Shown: piece after piece, positions 27,149 through 37,142 of the stretch
Position numbering within the stretch: the stretch's first letter is position 1
Layout of the letters: each line of letters begins with the position of its first letter
From: Mesobacillus boroniphilus JCM 21738
GTDB taxonomy: Bacteria > Bacillota > Bacilli > Bacillales > Cytobacillaceae
DNA: 40,335 nt
Direction of reading: 5' to 3'
Assembly (NCBI RefSeq): GCF_000517385.1
Contig: NZ_BAUW01000032.1
Location: 1-40,335 of the forward strand
Notes under the pieces: model-generated
Databases searched by the model: none
What the model saw: only the letters and a program-made list of their open reading frames with translations
What the model was told of the DNA's origin: nothing
Program-made: the position numbers and the translations under genes

Positions 27149-28078
27149 CTATACTCGTGCAATCTTCTTCGCTTTTTCAGTATTGGCAAAATGGAGCTTA
27201 ACGAATTCTGGCAATACATCTATACCTTTATCGAGGATCAACCTTGCAGCCGCTTTATCAACAGCTGCGCCAGCACCTTTTGGTATCGTGAATCCTGCGC
27301 GTTTGCTGAGGTTCTCGAAATGGCGGACAAACGCGTAGCGGGCGATCATTGACGCTGCAGCCACTCCCAGATGAATTCCTTCTGCTTTTGTGCTGAACAG
27401 AACGTTTTCCCTGATAATCTTTTTTTGACCTTTCAAATGGGCGTAATAAATCTGCTCTTTTGCAAATTCATCAATCAGAATGGCTTCTGGTTTTTCAGGT
27501 GCGATTTTTTCAAGAACATGGTGGATCGCCTGGTTATGCAGCAGAGCTTTCATCTTTCCCTGCGACATGCCCTTCATTTGCATTTGGTTGTACTTTTCAT
27601 TATGCAGTGTCAGCAGGCTGTGCGGTAAAAAGGTTACGAGCTGCCTGGCAATTTCGATGATTTTATCATCCTTGAGATTCTTTGAATCCTGGACGCCGAG
27701 CTCCTTCAATAATGGTATATCCTGCCGCCTGACATAAGCTGCGACGACTGTGATCGGACCGAAATAATCGCCAGTTCCCACTTCATCTGAACCGATGATG
27801 GAAATCTCGCCAATATTCTTTGGCAAATGGGAGCCTGGAGTTGGTGCAGCGGCTTTTTTAGCAGAAGGCGCTAGAGCCGTTCCCCAACTTGCGGCCTCGG
27901 TCTCCCCATCTTTTCCCTGGAACAATACTTTTCCTGATTTATAGGCAGTGATTGCACAGGAAGGTGTTTTGGCGGCAAAAATACTGCCAGGCGGAAGCTT
28001 ATCAATGAGAAACTTACTGTAATACTCTTTCATCTTTTTGATTTCTTCCGGACTTTTCTGAAGGACACTGTTTCCCAC
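27149..28078 (-). CDS. rnhC: Ribonuclease HIII
   Basis: RNase HIII cleaves RNA in RNA-DNA hybrids. The type 2 RNase H active-site motif SIIGSDEVGTGDYFGP gives the first acidic residues, and EAILIDEFA a further one. The N-terminal substrate-binding domain characteristic of HIII is present (residues 1-85). Length is 309 residues; the start is GTG at 28078 after AGGGAGTG. The last residues LHFANTEKAKKIAR are family-like. Frame intact. It is divergent from zapA and convergent with pheT. Confidence 0.95.
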   Translation of the reverse strand: MGNSVLQKSPEEIKKMKEYYSKFLIDKLPPGSIFAAKTPSCAITAYKSGKVLFQGKDGETEAASWGTALAPSAKKAAAPTPGSHLPKNIGEISIIGSDEVGTGDYFGPITVVAAYVRRQDIPLLKELGVQDSKNLKDDKIIEIARQLVTFLPHSLLTLHNEKYNQMQMKGMSQGKMKALLHNQAIHHVLEKIAPEKPEAILIDEFAKEQIYYAHLKGQKKIIRENVLFSTKAEGIHLGVAAASMIARYAFVRHFENLSKRAGFTIPKGAGAAVDKAAARLILDKGIDVLPEFVKLHFANTEKAKKIARV

Positions 28079-28217
28079 TGCTCTACACTCCCTGTTTTAC
28101 ATTTTCAAAGTTATACATATTCTTCCAAAAACCATACAGATCTGACAGGCAAATACTTCCCAGCCTTTTACGTTCATGTTATAGTATAAAATAGGATTCT
28201 TATGAATGGGGGCATAA

Positions 28218-28480
28218 ATGTTGTCAGACACAAAAAAAAATAAGTCGACTGTCGATATTTACGGACAGCAATATACGATCGTCGGCACAGAAAGCACCAG
28301 CCATATCCGGCTCATTGCTCGATGGTAGACGATAAAATGCGTGAGATCGGCTCAGCGAATCCTTCACTTGATACTAGTAAATTAGCTGTATTAACTGCTG
28401 TGAATGCCGTTAATGATTACATAAAAATGAAAGATCGTGTTGAATCGCTCGAAGCGGAAATTAAAAGGTTAAAGGACTGA
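28218..28480 (+). CDS. zapA: Cell division protein ZapA (one frameshift)
   Basis: ZapA bundles FtsZ filaments at the Z-ring. The sequence has the family start [23 protein letters not shown] and a C-terminal coiled coil ([19 protein letters not shown]). A T is missing at 28319 (GCTTCG read as GCTCG), giving an early stop; correction reads [20 protein letters not shown] and 87 residues, normal size. GGGGGC lies before the ATG, and TATAGT at 28180 may be the -10. cvpA follows 7 bases later. Confidence 0.9.
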
Positions 28481-28487
28481 AAAATGC

Positions 28488-29029
28488 ATGCTTGATCTTG
28501 CTGTATTAGCTATTTTGCTTATTGGCTTCATTGTAGGATTGAAGAGGGGGTTCATCCTGCAAACCATCCATTTGGCTGGATTCATCGCAGCTTCATCGTG
28601 GCGTACATATATTATGACCAGTTGGCTCCGAAGCTGACTCTATGGATTCCATATCCGAACCTGGGCAGCAATGCGACGTTGAATCTTCTATTTGAGAATG
28701 CCAATTTAGAAGATGCATATTATCGGGCGATTGCATTTGCAGCCATTTTCTTTGCAGTGAAAATCCTGCTTCAAATCATTGGTTCGATGCTCGATTTTGT
28801 GGCTCACCTTCCAATCTTGAAGCAGCTGAACGTCTGGGCAGGAGGATTCCTTGGCTTTGTTGAAGTTTACTTGCTTTTGTTCATCGTTCTCTACATTGCT
28901 GCTTTAGTGCCAATCCAGACGATTCAGGGACCGCTGAACGATTCAATTCTAGCCGAAAATATCATAAAAAATACCCCAGTATTTTCCCAGCAAATTAAAC
29001 AACTTTGGATTGAATACATGGCTGCATAA
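28488..29029 (+). CDS. yshB: CvpA-family membrane protein YshB (one frameshift)
   Basis: CvpA family proteins are four-helix membrane proteins; the founding member is linked to colicin V production, and the role in Bacillus is unclear. Hydrophobic segments are visible from residue 3, with GLKRGFILQTIHLAGFIAAFIVAYIYYD after correction and LGFVEVYLLLFIVLYIAALVP later. One T is missing at 28591-28592 (GCTTTC read as GCTTC). The repaired protein has about 180 residues. ATG 28488 follows AAAGGACTG. It forms a pair with zapA before polX, as in B. subtilis. Confidence 0.87.
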
Positions 29030-29056
29030 CTTCTCTGTTGCGGAGAAGTTTTTTCT
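29028..29056 (+). terminator. Intrinsic terminator after cvpA
   Basis: AACTTCTC pairs with GAGAAGTT, followed by a T-rich tail. The next 230 bases hold no gene I can support. Confidence 0.85.
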
Positions 29057-29287
29057 TTTTTAACAAATTCTCGTGATGCTAACGAGTGATAGGCTTGAAA
29101 TGGCTTCATTATGGCAGGGAAAAGCTGCAACACCCAAATATAGACACAGCACAAATTCTGGCATTGTAACTCCTGATCATATCATTTTTCATTTAATTTC
29201 ACAGTAGGGCTTGTTTTCTATAAAATAGAAGACAATGACTGCGGCCGGCTTAAACCGGTCGGGAATTTTAAAAGGCAGGTGGACATC

Positions 29288-31006
29288 ATGTCTGTTAATA
29301 AAAAAGATATCGTAAAATTACTTGAAACGATCGCTATATATATGGAATTAAAAGGTGAAAACCCATTTAAAGTCTCTGCATTCCGCAAGGCTGCTGCTGC
29401 TCTTGAGGGAGATGAGCGCAGTATGTCAGAAATGGGCGAGTTGACTGAACTTAAAGGAATCGGCAAAGGAACAGCCGGAGTTATCCAGGAATTCATGGAG
29501 ACGGGGCAATCAACTGAGCTGAAGGAATTGCAGGAAGAAGTACCGAGCGGGCTAATCCCACTGCTGCAGCTGCCGGGAATGGGCGGGAAAAAGATTGCCA
29601 AGCTATACAAGGAGCTGGGAGTAGAAGGCATCCACGACCTGGAGGAGGCTGCGAAGTCAGGGAAAATTCGTGACGTTGCAGGCTTTGGCAAAAAGAGTGA
29701 AGAAAAGATTCTTGCGGCAATTGAAAACTTTGGCACAAGGCCGGATAGACTGTCGCTTGCATATATGCTCCCGGTTGCGGAATTAATTGAATCATATCTT
29801 CAAAAGATAGAGGAAATCGAACAATTTTCAAAAGCAGGAAGCTTGCGCAGGATGAGAGAGACGATCAAGGATCTGGATTTCATCATTGCTTCAAAAAATC
29901 CGTCGGCGGTGAAGGACGAGCTGGTCAAAATGCCGAAAATAAAGGAAATTATCGCTGCGGGAGATACCAAGGTTTCTGTCACACTTGGCCTGGATTATGA
30001 TGTGAACGTGGACTTCCGCCTTGTCGATCCTGAAGAATTCGCAACTGCGCTCCATCACTTCACTGGTTCAAAAGACCATAATGTAAGAATGCGTCAGCTT
30101 GCGAAGGAAAAAGGAGAAAAGATCAGCGAATACGGTGTGGAGAATGTAGAAACAGGTGAAGTCACCACATTCAAATCGGAAGAAGAGTTTTACCAATATT
30201 TCGGCCTTCCCTTCATTACGCCTGAGTTAAGGGAAGACGGCTCGGAAGTTGAATTATATAAAGAAAATTTGAAACTCATCACTCTTGAAGCAATTAAAGG
30301 CGATCTTCATATGCATTCAACGTGGAGCGATGGCGGCCATTCAATTGAGGAAATGGCAAGGGAATGTATCGCGAGAGGCTATAAATACATGGCGATCACA
30401 GACCATTCCCAGTATTTGAAGGTAGCGAACGGTCTGACGCCGGAACGCCTGCGGAAGCAAATTGAAGAAGTGAAAAAACTGAACAAGAAATTCGATGACT
30501 TCACGATATTGACAGGGATTGAAATGGATATTTTACCGGATGGTTCATTGGATTTTGAAGATGATTTGCTTGCAGACCTCGACTTGGTCATTGCATCGAT
30601 CCATTCTTCTTTCTCCCAGCCAACCGAAAAAATCATGAATCGGTTGAAGACTGCGTTGGTCAATGCCCATGTTGATATCATCGCGCATCCCACTGGCAGG
30701 CTGATTGGTCGTCGTGAGGGATATTCGGTTGATATCGACATGCTGATCAAGCTGGCAAAGGGAACAAATACAGCTCTTGAGTTGAACGCGAATCCGAACA
30801 GACTTGATCTGGCATCAGAATATTTAAGGAAAGCTCAGGATGAAGGTGTCAAGCTTGTCATTAATACGGACGCGCATAAAGTGGATACACTTGAACATAT
30901 GGGAATAGGCGTAACAGCCGCCAGGAAAGGCTGGATCAAGGAATCATCCGTCCTGAATGCATTGGATCTGAAAGGATTGCTGGATTTCCTGCACGGCCGT
31001 AATTAA
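29288..31006 (+). CDS. polX: DNA polymerase X family protein
   Basis: PolX is a base-excision-repair polymerase with an added PHP nuclease domain. Helix-hairpin-helix motifs ([23 protein letters not shown]) precede the nucleotidyltransferase core ([11 protein letters not shown] and DVNVDFRLV supply carboxylates). The C-terminal PHP domain has [30 protein letters not shown] and NTDAH. Length from ATG 29288 is 572 residues, the family size. The frame is intact. GGCAGGTGG precedes the start. It is likely cotranscribed with mutS2. Confidence 0.95.
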   Translation: MSVNKKDIVKLLETIAIYMELKGENPFKVSAFRKAAAALEGDERSMSEMGELTELKGIGKGTAGVIQEFMETGQSTELKELQEEVPSGLIPLLQLPGMGGKKIAKLYKELGVEGIHDLEEAAKSGKIRDVAGFGKKSEEKILAAIENFGTRPDRLSLAYMLPVAELIESYLQKIEEIEQFSKAGSLRRMRETIKDLDFIIASKNPSAVKDELVKMPKIKEIIAAGDTKVSVTLGLDYDVNVDFRLVDPEEFATALHHFTGSKDHNVRMRQLAKEKGEKISEYGVENVETGEVTTFKSEEEFYQYFGLPFITPELREDGSEVELYKENLKLITLEAIKGDLHMHSTWSDGGHSIEEMARECIARGYKYMAITDHSQYLKVANGLTPERLRKQIEEVKKLNKKFDDFTILTGIEMDILPDGSLDFEDDLLADLDLVIASIHSSFSQPTEKIMNRLKTALVNAHVDIIAHPTGRLIGRREGYSVDIDMLIKLAKGTNTALELNANPNRLDLASEYLRKAQDEGVKLVINTDAHKVDTLEHMGIGVTAARKGWIKESSVLNALDLKGLLDFLHGRN

Positions 31007-31073
31007 GAAAGGGTTTCTTTTGCAAAGGAGCCTAATAAAAGTACCTTCGCTAAAGAAGAAGGAGGAAATTTTT

Positions 31074-33431
31074 GTGCAGCAGCGAGTTTTGAAAACACTT
31101 GAATTTGATAAAATCAGGAACCAGCTGATAGAACATGCCTCATCCTCATTAGGACGGGAAAAAGCAATTGCTTTGATGCCTTCTGTTGATTTTTCGGAAG
31201 TTGCCCGTTTACAGGAAGAGACAGATGAAGCAGTCAAGGTTCTAAGACTTAAAGGAAATGTACCGTTAGGCGGTATTCATGATATAAGGCCCCATGTAAA
31301 AAGGGCGCAAATCGGAGGCATGCTCAGTCCAATTGAGCTGGTCCAGGTGGCAAGCACAGTCCATGCCAGCAGACAGATGAAGCGATTTGTCGATGATCTG
31401 CAGGAAGTTACCGAGGTGCCCATTTTACTAAGCTATACTGAAAGAATCATCGTCCTTGCGAATTTGGAAGAATCAATCAGGAACGCGATCGATGAAGGCG
31501 GTGAGGTTCTTGACAGTGCAAGTGAAGCACTAAGATCGCTTCGCCAGCAGATGCGAACGCGAGAAGCAAGAGTTCGTGAAAAATTGGAAAGCATGATTCG
31601 TTCATCCAACGCGTCAAAAATGCTCTCGGATGCCATCATCACTATCAGGAACGATCGATTTGTCATCCCTGTAAAACAGGAATATCGCTCGCATTATGGC
31701 GGTATCATCCATGATCAAAGTTCTTCCGGGCAGACGATGTTCATTGAGCCGCAATCTGTTGTCCAGTTGAATAATGAACTACAAAGCATCCGGGTAAAAG
31801 AGCAGCAGGAAATCGAAAGAATCCTTTCAGAGCTTTCAGCACTTACCGCCGACCATCATAATGAGCTATTGCAAATCGTCATCATCATGGGAGAACTGGA
31901 TTTCATGTTTGCCAAGGCGCAATACGGAAGCAAAATCAAGGGCTCAAAGCCAATCGTTAATGATGAGGGCCTTATCAACCTTTTCCAGGCAAGACATCCA
32001 CTGATCCCGATGGAGGAGGTTGTTCCTAACAGTGTCACTTTAGGGAGTGATTATACGACGATTGTCATCACCGGTCCGAATACCGGAGGTAAAACCGTTA
32101 CTTTGAAGACAGTAGGACTTTGTACACTAATGGCCCAGGCAGGAATGCAGATACCCGCACTTGACGGATCTGTAGTGGCTGTTTTTGGCTCGGTTTATGC
32201 TGATATAGGTGACGAACAATCAATCGAGCAGAGTTTGAGTACTTTTTCATCCCATATGGTCAATATCGTGGAAATCCTTGAAAAGGTTGACCACAATAGC
32301 CTTGTGCTATTTGACGAGCTTGGTGCCGGGACTGATCCTCAGGAAGGAGCAGCACTGGCAATCTCAATACTGGACGAAGTGTATCAGCGCGGTGCAAGAG
32401 TGATCGCAACAACCCACTATCCGGAGCTAAAGGCCTATGGATACAATCGGGAAGGCGTCACCAATGCCAGCGTAGAATTCGATGTGGAAACATTGAGTCC
32501 GACTTATAAGCTATTGATTGGCGTACCAGGCCGAAGCAATGCTTTTGAAATTTCCAAGAGGCTAGGATTGAAAGAATCTGTCATTACTACAGCAAGATCC
32601 TATATCAGCGCTGACCGCAATGAGGTCGACAACATGATTGCTTCCCTTGAGTCCAGCCGTAAGCAGGCGGAGAGAGACCGCGAAGAAGCAAACCAGCTGT
32701 TGAAAGATGCAGAATATCTGCATAAGGATTTGCAAAAACAGATGGCGGAGTATTATCAGAAAAAAGATGAACTAGCCGAAAAGGCAAAAGGAAAAGCTGC
32801 TTCAATCTTGGAAAAAGCGAAGGAAGAAGCGGAAGAAATCATCCGCGACCTTCGGAAGCTGCGTCTTGATAAAGGTGCCGAAATCAAAGAGCATGAATTA
32901 ATCGACGCCAAAAGGCGCCTAAGTGAGGCGACTCCTGAACTCAACCAGGCGAAAAAAGGCGGAGGAAAAGCGAAACCAGCAAAACACGAGTTCAAGCCAG
33001 GGGATGAGGTCAAGGTTCTGACCTTTGATCAAAAAGGACACCTTGTTGAACGAGTTAACGCTAAAGAATGGCAAGTACAGATTGGCATTCTCAAGATGAA
33101 AGTGAAAGAAACGGATATGGAATATATCAATTCTCCTAAGCCGGTAGAAACAAAACCATTAGCCATAGTGAAGGGCAAAGACTTCCACGTTGGATTGGAG
33201 CTTGATCTCAGGGGAGAGCGTTATGAAGATGCCCTCATGAGAGTAGAAAAATATATCGATGATGCCTTGCTTGCCGGCTACCCAAGAGTCAATATCATCC
33301 ACGGAAAAGGAACCGGGGCATTGAGGCAGGGAGTCCAGGATTACCTACGCAACCACCGGTCAGTCAAGAAAATAAGATTCGGAGATGCAGGTGAAGGTGG
33401 AACAGGCGTGACTGTAGTAGAATTCAAGTAA
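31074..33431 (+). CDS. mutS2: MutS2, ribosome-collision and recombination-related ATPase
   Basis: MutS2 is a MutS-like ATPase with a C-terminal Smr nuclease domain. It was first linked to suppressing recombination and more recently to rescuing collided ribosomes in B. subtilis. The ATPase has Walker [13 protein letters not shown] and Walker [19 protein letters not shown] coiled region (residues about 515-640) leads to a KOW-like segment and the Smr domain ([27 protein letters not shown]). From GTG 31074, after GGAGGAAA, it has 785 residues, exactly the B. subtilis size. Frame intact. Confidence 0.95.
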   Translation: MQQRVLKTLEFDKIRNQLIEHASSSLGREKAIALMPSVDFSEVARLQEETDEAVKVLRLKGNVPLGGIHDIRPHVKRAQIGGMLSPIELVQVASTVHASRQMKRFVDDLQEVTEVPILLSYTERIIVLANLEESIRNAIDEGGEVLDSASEALRSLRQQMRTREARVREKLESMIRSSNASKMLSDAIITIRNDRFVIPVKQEYRSHYGGIIHDQSSSGQTMFIEPQSVVQLNNELQSIRVKEQQEIERILSELSALTADHHNELLQIVIIMGELDFMFAKAQYGSKIKGSKPIVNDEGLINLFQARHPLIPMEEVVPNSVTLGSDYTTIVITGPNTGGKTVTLKTVGLCTLMAQAGMQIPALDGSVVAVFGSVYADIGDEQSIEQSLSTFSSHMVNIVEILEKVDHNSLVLFDELGAGTDPQEGAALAISILDEVYQRGARVIATTHYPELKAYGYNREGVTNASVEFDVETLSPTYKLLIGVPGRSNAFEISKRLGLKESVITTARSYISADRNEVDNMIASLESSRKQAERDREEANQLLKDAEYLHKDLQKQMAEYYQKKDELAEKAKGKAASILEKAKEEAEEIIRDLRKLRLDKGAEIKEHELIDAKRRLSEATPELNQAKKGGGKAKPAKHEFKPGDEVKVLTFDQKGHLVERVNAKEWQVQIGILKMKVKETDMEYINSPKPVETKPLAIVKGKDFHVGLELDLRGERYEDALMRVEKYIDDALLAGYPRVNIIHGKGTGALRQGVQDYLRNHRSVKKIRFGDAGEGGTGVTVVEFK

Positions 33432-33515
33432 AGTTACGCGTGCAAAATAATGCAAATCCCCGTCACAACACTTTATAATAGGCAGTGGGGTAAAATCTTT
33501 TCAGGGAGAATGGAT

Positions 33516-33920
33516 ATGGATCATTTTTGGGAAAATGAATATATAGTTACAGCTGGTTATTATAGTGTATCGATTCTCTGCATCGTCGTATTCCTGGCTG
33601 TTTTTGAACTGGTGACAAAATACCGCAACTGGGAAGAAATCAAAAAAGGGAATATTTCCGTTGCGATGGCCACAGGCGGGAAAATCTTTGGTGTAGCCAA
33701 TATATTCCGCTATTCCATCAATCAGCATGATTCGCTGCTCACGATGATCAGCTGGGGAGTTTTGGGTTTCGTTTTGCTTTTGATAGGATACTTTATTTTT
33801 GAATTCCTGACACCCAAGTTCAACATAGATAAAGAAATAGAAAACGACAACCGCGCAGTAGGCCTGATATCCATGGTCATTTCTATCGGCCTGTCGTATA
33901 TCATCGGAGCAGGAATTTAA
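33516..33920 (+). CDS. yshE: YshE, DUF350 family membrane protein
   Basis: This DUF350 protein of about 134 residues has four membrane segments (for example SVSILCIVVFLAVFELV and WGVLGFVLLLIGYFIFEFL). Function is unknown. I prefer the ATG at 33516 to that at 33510 because the GGGAGA site is too close to the first. NVFRYS-like and EDNRAVG-like family motifs appear as NIFRYSINQHDS and ENDNRAVGLISMVIS. It follows mutS2 by about 85 bases. Frame intact. Confidence 0.88.
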   Translation: MDHFWENEYIVTAGYYSVSILCIVVFLAVFELVTKYRNWEEIKKGNISVAMATGGKIFGVANIFRYSINQHDSLLTMISWGVLGFVLLLIGYFIFEFLTPKFNIDKEIENDNRAVGLISMVISIGLSYIIGAGI

Positions 33921-33937
33921 CAGGGGGATCTAAAAGA

Positions 33938-34021
33938 GTGGAAAAACTGGCTAAAATATTGCTGATTCTATGTGGGGTATTCTTGTTAGTCGGCATTGTC
34001 TATATGATGTTTTTTGCATAG
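33938..34021 (+). CDS. Possible 27-residue membrane peptide after yshE
   Basis: A GTG at 33938 opens a 27-codon frame reading MEKLAKILLILCGVFLLVGI and then VYMMFFA. Nearly all of it is one membrane helix with a single basic N-terminal patch. CAGGGGGAT stands about 8 bases upstream and a strong terminator follows the stop directly. It lies 17 bases after yshE, so cotranscription is likely. Coding status is inferred; no homologue is known to me. Confidence 0.5.
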   Translation: MEKLAKILLILCGVFLLVGIVYMMFFA

Positions 34022-34028
34022 GAATTTG

Positions 34029-34056
34029 AAAAACCGCCTTATCGGCGGTTTTTTTC
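34029..34056 (+). terminator. Intrinsic terminator after yshE and small ORF
   Basis: AAACCGCC, loop TTATC, GGCGGTTT and T4 or more. Confidence 0.92.
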
Positions 34057-34095
34057 ACTTTATGAGAAAGTATAAAACTTTTACTTTGATTAGTG

Positions 34096-34333
34096 TCTAG
34101 CACGAGCGCCTAGCCCCTCGAGTCGCTTGTCTAGTGTCGCCTCCTAGAAACTCCGAAACTTCAACTCCGCCGCAGAAGCAAAAAGCGCTTCTGCCGGCGG
34201 AGTCTCCAGTTTCTGCGTTTCTGGGCAGTCGGCTATACTTTTCGGTTTCGGTCCGCCCAATGAAGTCAAAGAACGACTTCACCGGTCGGCCTCCAGCGCT
34301 TGTCGGGGCTGAACGAGGCGCTTGCGCTTTTTG
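34096..34333 (+). repeat. Interspersed palindromic element, copy D, with nested hairpin element
   Basis: The ends match copy B (GAGCGCCTAGCCCCTCGAGTC at the left, GTCGGGGCTGAACGAGGCGC at the right). About 115 bases (34128-34244) are inserted after CGAGTCGCTT. The insert holds its own inverted repeat: ACTCCGCCGCAGAAGC (34164-34179) pairs with GCTTCTGCCGGCGGAGT (34187-34203, one extra C). The repeat occupies most of the 468-base gap before lcfA. Confidence 0.85.
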
Positions 34334-34416
34334 TTCAGTTGGAGAGAAAGAAAGGTTAAGAATCAATTATATTAATGGGAGTTTGTCCCTATAATCCTCC
34401 AAAAAAACTATTCTAA

Positions 34417-34447
34417 TTGTCATAAAAAGACCATTATATTATAATGG
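34417..34447 (+). promoter_or_regulatory. lcfA promoter with palindrome over the -10 box
   Basis: TTGTCA (34417-34422) and TATAAT (34440-34445) have a 17-base spacer. CCATTATATTATAATGG (34431-34447) is a perfect palindrome around one central base and covers the -10 hexamer. It does not resemble the FadR box. It may be an operator for another regulator, or chance. Confidence 0.7.
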
Positions 34448-34489
34448 GAGATAGAATTTTCAAAAAATTTTAAATAAGGAGGCAACAAG

Positions 34490-36191
34490 ATGGAAGTAGA
34501 AAAACCATGGCTGTCGCAATACCCTCCGGAAATTCCTGCTCATTTGGATCTTCAGCAAGCAACGGTCCAGGATTACTTGAAGCAGACTGCTGAGAAATAC
34601 CCTGATAAGGTGGGAATCCACTTTATGGGCAAAGAGCTGACGTATAAGCAAGTCTACAACTATGCGAAAAAACTGGCTGCCTATCTGCAAGACCTGGGAA
34701 TTGAAAAAGGAGACAGGGTTGCGATCATGCTCCCGAATACTCCTCAGTCTATCATCAGTTACTATGCAATCCTGATGGCTGGGGGAATTGTCGTTCAAAC
34801 CAATCCGCTGTATATGGAACGGGAGCTTGAATATCAGATGAAGGACTCTGGTGCGAAGGCAATCATCACGCTCGACATTTTATTCCCAAGGGTCTCTAAG
34901 GTCATCGCAAACACGGATTTGGAGAATGTAATTGTAACCGCTATCAAGGACTATCTTCCTTTCCCAAAAAATCTTGTCTATCCATTCATCCAGAAAAAGC
35001 AGTATGGCATCATCGTAAATGTGAAGCATGAAGGCCAGAACCATCTTTTTACTGAAATTATGAAACAGCCTGCCGGTAAAATTAAAGAATATGATTATGA
35101 TTTTGAAGAAGATTTGGCTTTATTACAATATACTGGCGGAACAACAGGGTTTCCGAAAGGCGTTATGCTGACTCATAAAAACCTGATTGCGAATGCGGCG
35201 ATGAGCAATGCATGGCTGTATAAATGCAAACCGGGCGAAGAAACAGTACTTGGGATTCTTCCATTTTTCCATGTCTATGGCATGACGGCAGTATTGATTC
35301 TATCCGTAATGCAAGGCTCGAAAATGGTCCTATTGCCAAAATTCGACCTGAAACAACACTAAAGACAATCCAGAAGCAAAAGCCTACACTGTTTCCGGGA
35401 GCACCTACCATCTATATCGGTCTGCTGAATCATCCCGACTTAAAAAAATATGATCTATCGTCAATTGATTCCTGTATTAGCGGTTCAGCTCCACTGCCGG
35501 TCGAGGTACAGGAGAAATTCGAACAGATCACTGGAGGGAAGCTTGTTGAAGGGTATGGTCTAACTGAATCATCCCAGTCACTCATGCGAATTTCCTGTGG
35601 GATAAAAAACGTGTGAAAGGGAGCATTGGTGTACCTTGGCCAGATACTGATTCTGTTGTCCTATCAATGGAAACCGGTGAACCGCTGCCTCCTGGAGAAG
35701 TTGGAGAAATAGCAGTCAAAGGGCCCCAGGTAATGAAGGGATATTGGAACAGGCCCGAAGAAACAGAGCAAACACTTAAAGATGGATGGCTGCTCACCGG
35801 CGACCTTGGGTATATGGACGAGGAAGGATATTTCTATATTGTCGACCGGAAGAAAGACATGATCATTGCCGGAGGCTTCAATATTTATCCGAGGGAAATT
35901 GAAGAAGTCCTATATGAACATCCAGCGATCCAGGAGGTTGTGGCAGCAGGAATCCCAGATCCGTATCGAGGTGAAACGGTAAAAGTATATATTGTTCTTA
36001 AAGAGGGTGCACAAGCGACAGAAGAAGAACTGAATGAATATTGCCGCAAACATCTTGCTGCATATAAGGTGCCGAGATTATTTGAATTCAGGAAAGAACT
36101 TCCTAAAACTGCTGTAGGTAAAATTCTCAGAAGAGCATTAGTTGATGAAGAAAAAGCGAAAAGACAGGAAGACGAACAGAAGCGAGCTTAA
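34490..36191 (+). CDS. lcfA: Long-chain fatty acid-CoA ligase (two frameshifts)
   Basis: LcfA activates long-chain fatty acids to acyl-CoA through an acyl-AMP intermediate, the entry step of beta-oxidation. The AMP-binding motif YTGGTTGFPKG, the GYGLTESSP motif, the hinge region TGDLGYMDEEGYFYIVDRKK and the C-terminal catalytic lysine region PKTAVGKILRR are present. One C is lost at 35347-35348 (GACCCTG read as GACCTG) and one at 35573-35575 (CCCC read as CCC). The repaired length is about 567 residues. ATG 34490 follows AAGGAGG. It heads the fatty-acid degradation cluster. Confidence 0.94.
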
Positions 36192-36195
36192 TTTT

Positions 36196-36228
36196 GAAGC
36201 CGGCTCATCAATCGGCTCTTTCTTTTTG
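36196..36228 (+). terminator. Probable terminator after lcfA
   Basis: AGCCG and CGGCT form a short stem with a T-rich tail. It separates lcfA from the fadR promoter. Confidence 0.55.
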
Positions 36229-36262
36229 ATGAAGAAGGGTTGTCCGAACGAAATACATTTCC

Positions 36263-36291
36263 TTGACAGAAATGTGAGTGAATACTATTAT
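36263..36291 (+). promoter_or_regulatory. fadR promoter (sigma-A type)
   Basis: Perfect TTGACA (36263-36268) and TATTAT (36286-36291) with a 17-base spacer. Confidence 0.88.
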
Positions 36292-36298
36292 AAAAATA

Positions 36299-36316
36299 TG
36301 AATGATGATTCATTCA
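36299..36316 (+). promoter_or_regulatory. FadR operator
   Basis: TGAATGATGATTCATTCA matches the Bacillus FadR box as I recall it (TGAATGAMTANTCATTCA) with two changes in the centre and perfect outer arms. It lies at the expected start of transcription, so FadR should repress its own operon until long-chain acyl-CoA binds. Confidence 0.9.
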
Positions 36317-36407
36317 GTGAAAAGTATTGCAGACAAAAATTCGTAAACGGGAGTGTGCCACTGTAGCATTTAATGCTTGTGCTTTTCCTGGAGCGGGAGT
36401 GAAAGAA

Positions 36408-37010
36408 ATGAAAAAAAACAGGCCGAAATATATGCAAATAATTGATGCAGCAGTGGTCATTATCGCAGAAAACGGCTACCACCAGGCGCAGATTTCTAAA
36501 ATAGCAAAGCAGGCTGGAGTGGCTGATGGGACCATTTATTTGTATTTCAAGAATAAGGAAGACATACTGATTTCTCTGTTCCAGGAGAAAATGGGTTACT
36601 TCGTAGGAAGTGTTGAAGAAAAAATTGCAGGAAAACAAACAGCAACAGAGAAATTATATATGTTGGTCGAAACGCATTTCAAAATTCTTTCAGATGACCG
36701 ACATCTTGCAATTGTAACCCAGCTGGAGCTAAGGCAGTCAAATAAGGATCTCCGGCATAAAATCAACGAGGTGCTTAAGGGCTACTTAATGCTGATCGAC
36801 AAAATCATTTTGGAAGGCATAGAGAATGGAGAGTTTTCAAGCTCCCTGGATTTGCGTCTTGCAAGGCAGATGATTTTTGGTACAGTAGATGAAACTGCGA
36901 CTTCATGGGTCATGAATGAACAGAAATACAATCTCGCTGACCTGGCTAAAGCGGTACACCAGCTGCTGATCAGCGGCTGTGGTTACCAGGACAACAAACC
37001 GGTCCTTTAA
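36408..37010 (+). CDS. fadR: TetR-family fatty acid degradation regulator FadR
   Basis: FadR represses beta-oxidation genes and is released by long-chain acyl-CoA. The N-terminal helix-turn-helix is QISKIAKQAGVADGTIYLYF, near-identical to my recollection of B. subtilis FadR. The ligand-binding part includes LAIVTQLELRQSNKDLRHKI. ATG 36408 gives 200 residues, starting MKKNRPKYMQIIDAA, and sits 8 bases after GGGAG; in-frame codons further upstream overlap the operator region. Frame intact. It precedes fadB, etfB and etfA. Confidence 0.95.
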   Translation: MKKNRPKYMQIIDAAVVIIAENGYHQAQISKIAKQAGVADGTIYLYFKNKEDILISLFQEKMGYFVGSVEEKIAGKQTATEKLYMLVETHFKILSDDRHLAIVTQLELRQSNKDLRHKINEVLKGYLMLIDKIILEGIENGEFSSSLDLRLARQMIFGTVDETATSWVMNEQKYNLADLAKAVHQLLISGCGYQDNKPVL

Positions 37011-37142
37011 TTACATCTTTCCCTTCTTTCCGAGGCGTTGAAATGCCTGGAAAGGAGGAAAAGGCAGTGTGAAAAGGCCGCTTCGCAATAAGGCGGAATG
37101 CCTAAATGCGAAGAAAGCCTTCATGTAAAAGGAGGGGAAAAT

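Noticed and set aside
34134..34394. Frames on either strand (plus 34134-34394, minus 34097-34366) within the composite repeat
   Set aside because: They consist of the interspersed element and its nested hairpin. Similar frames arise from the palindromes and have no start signals.
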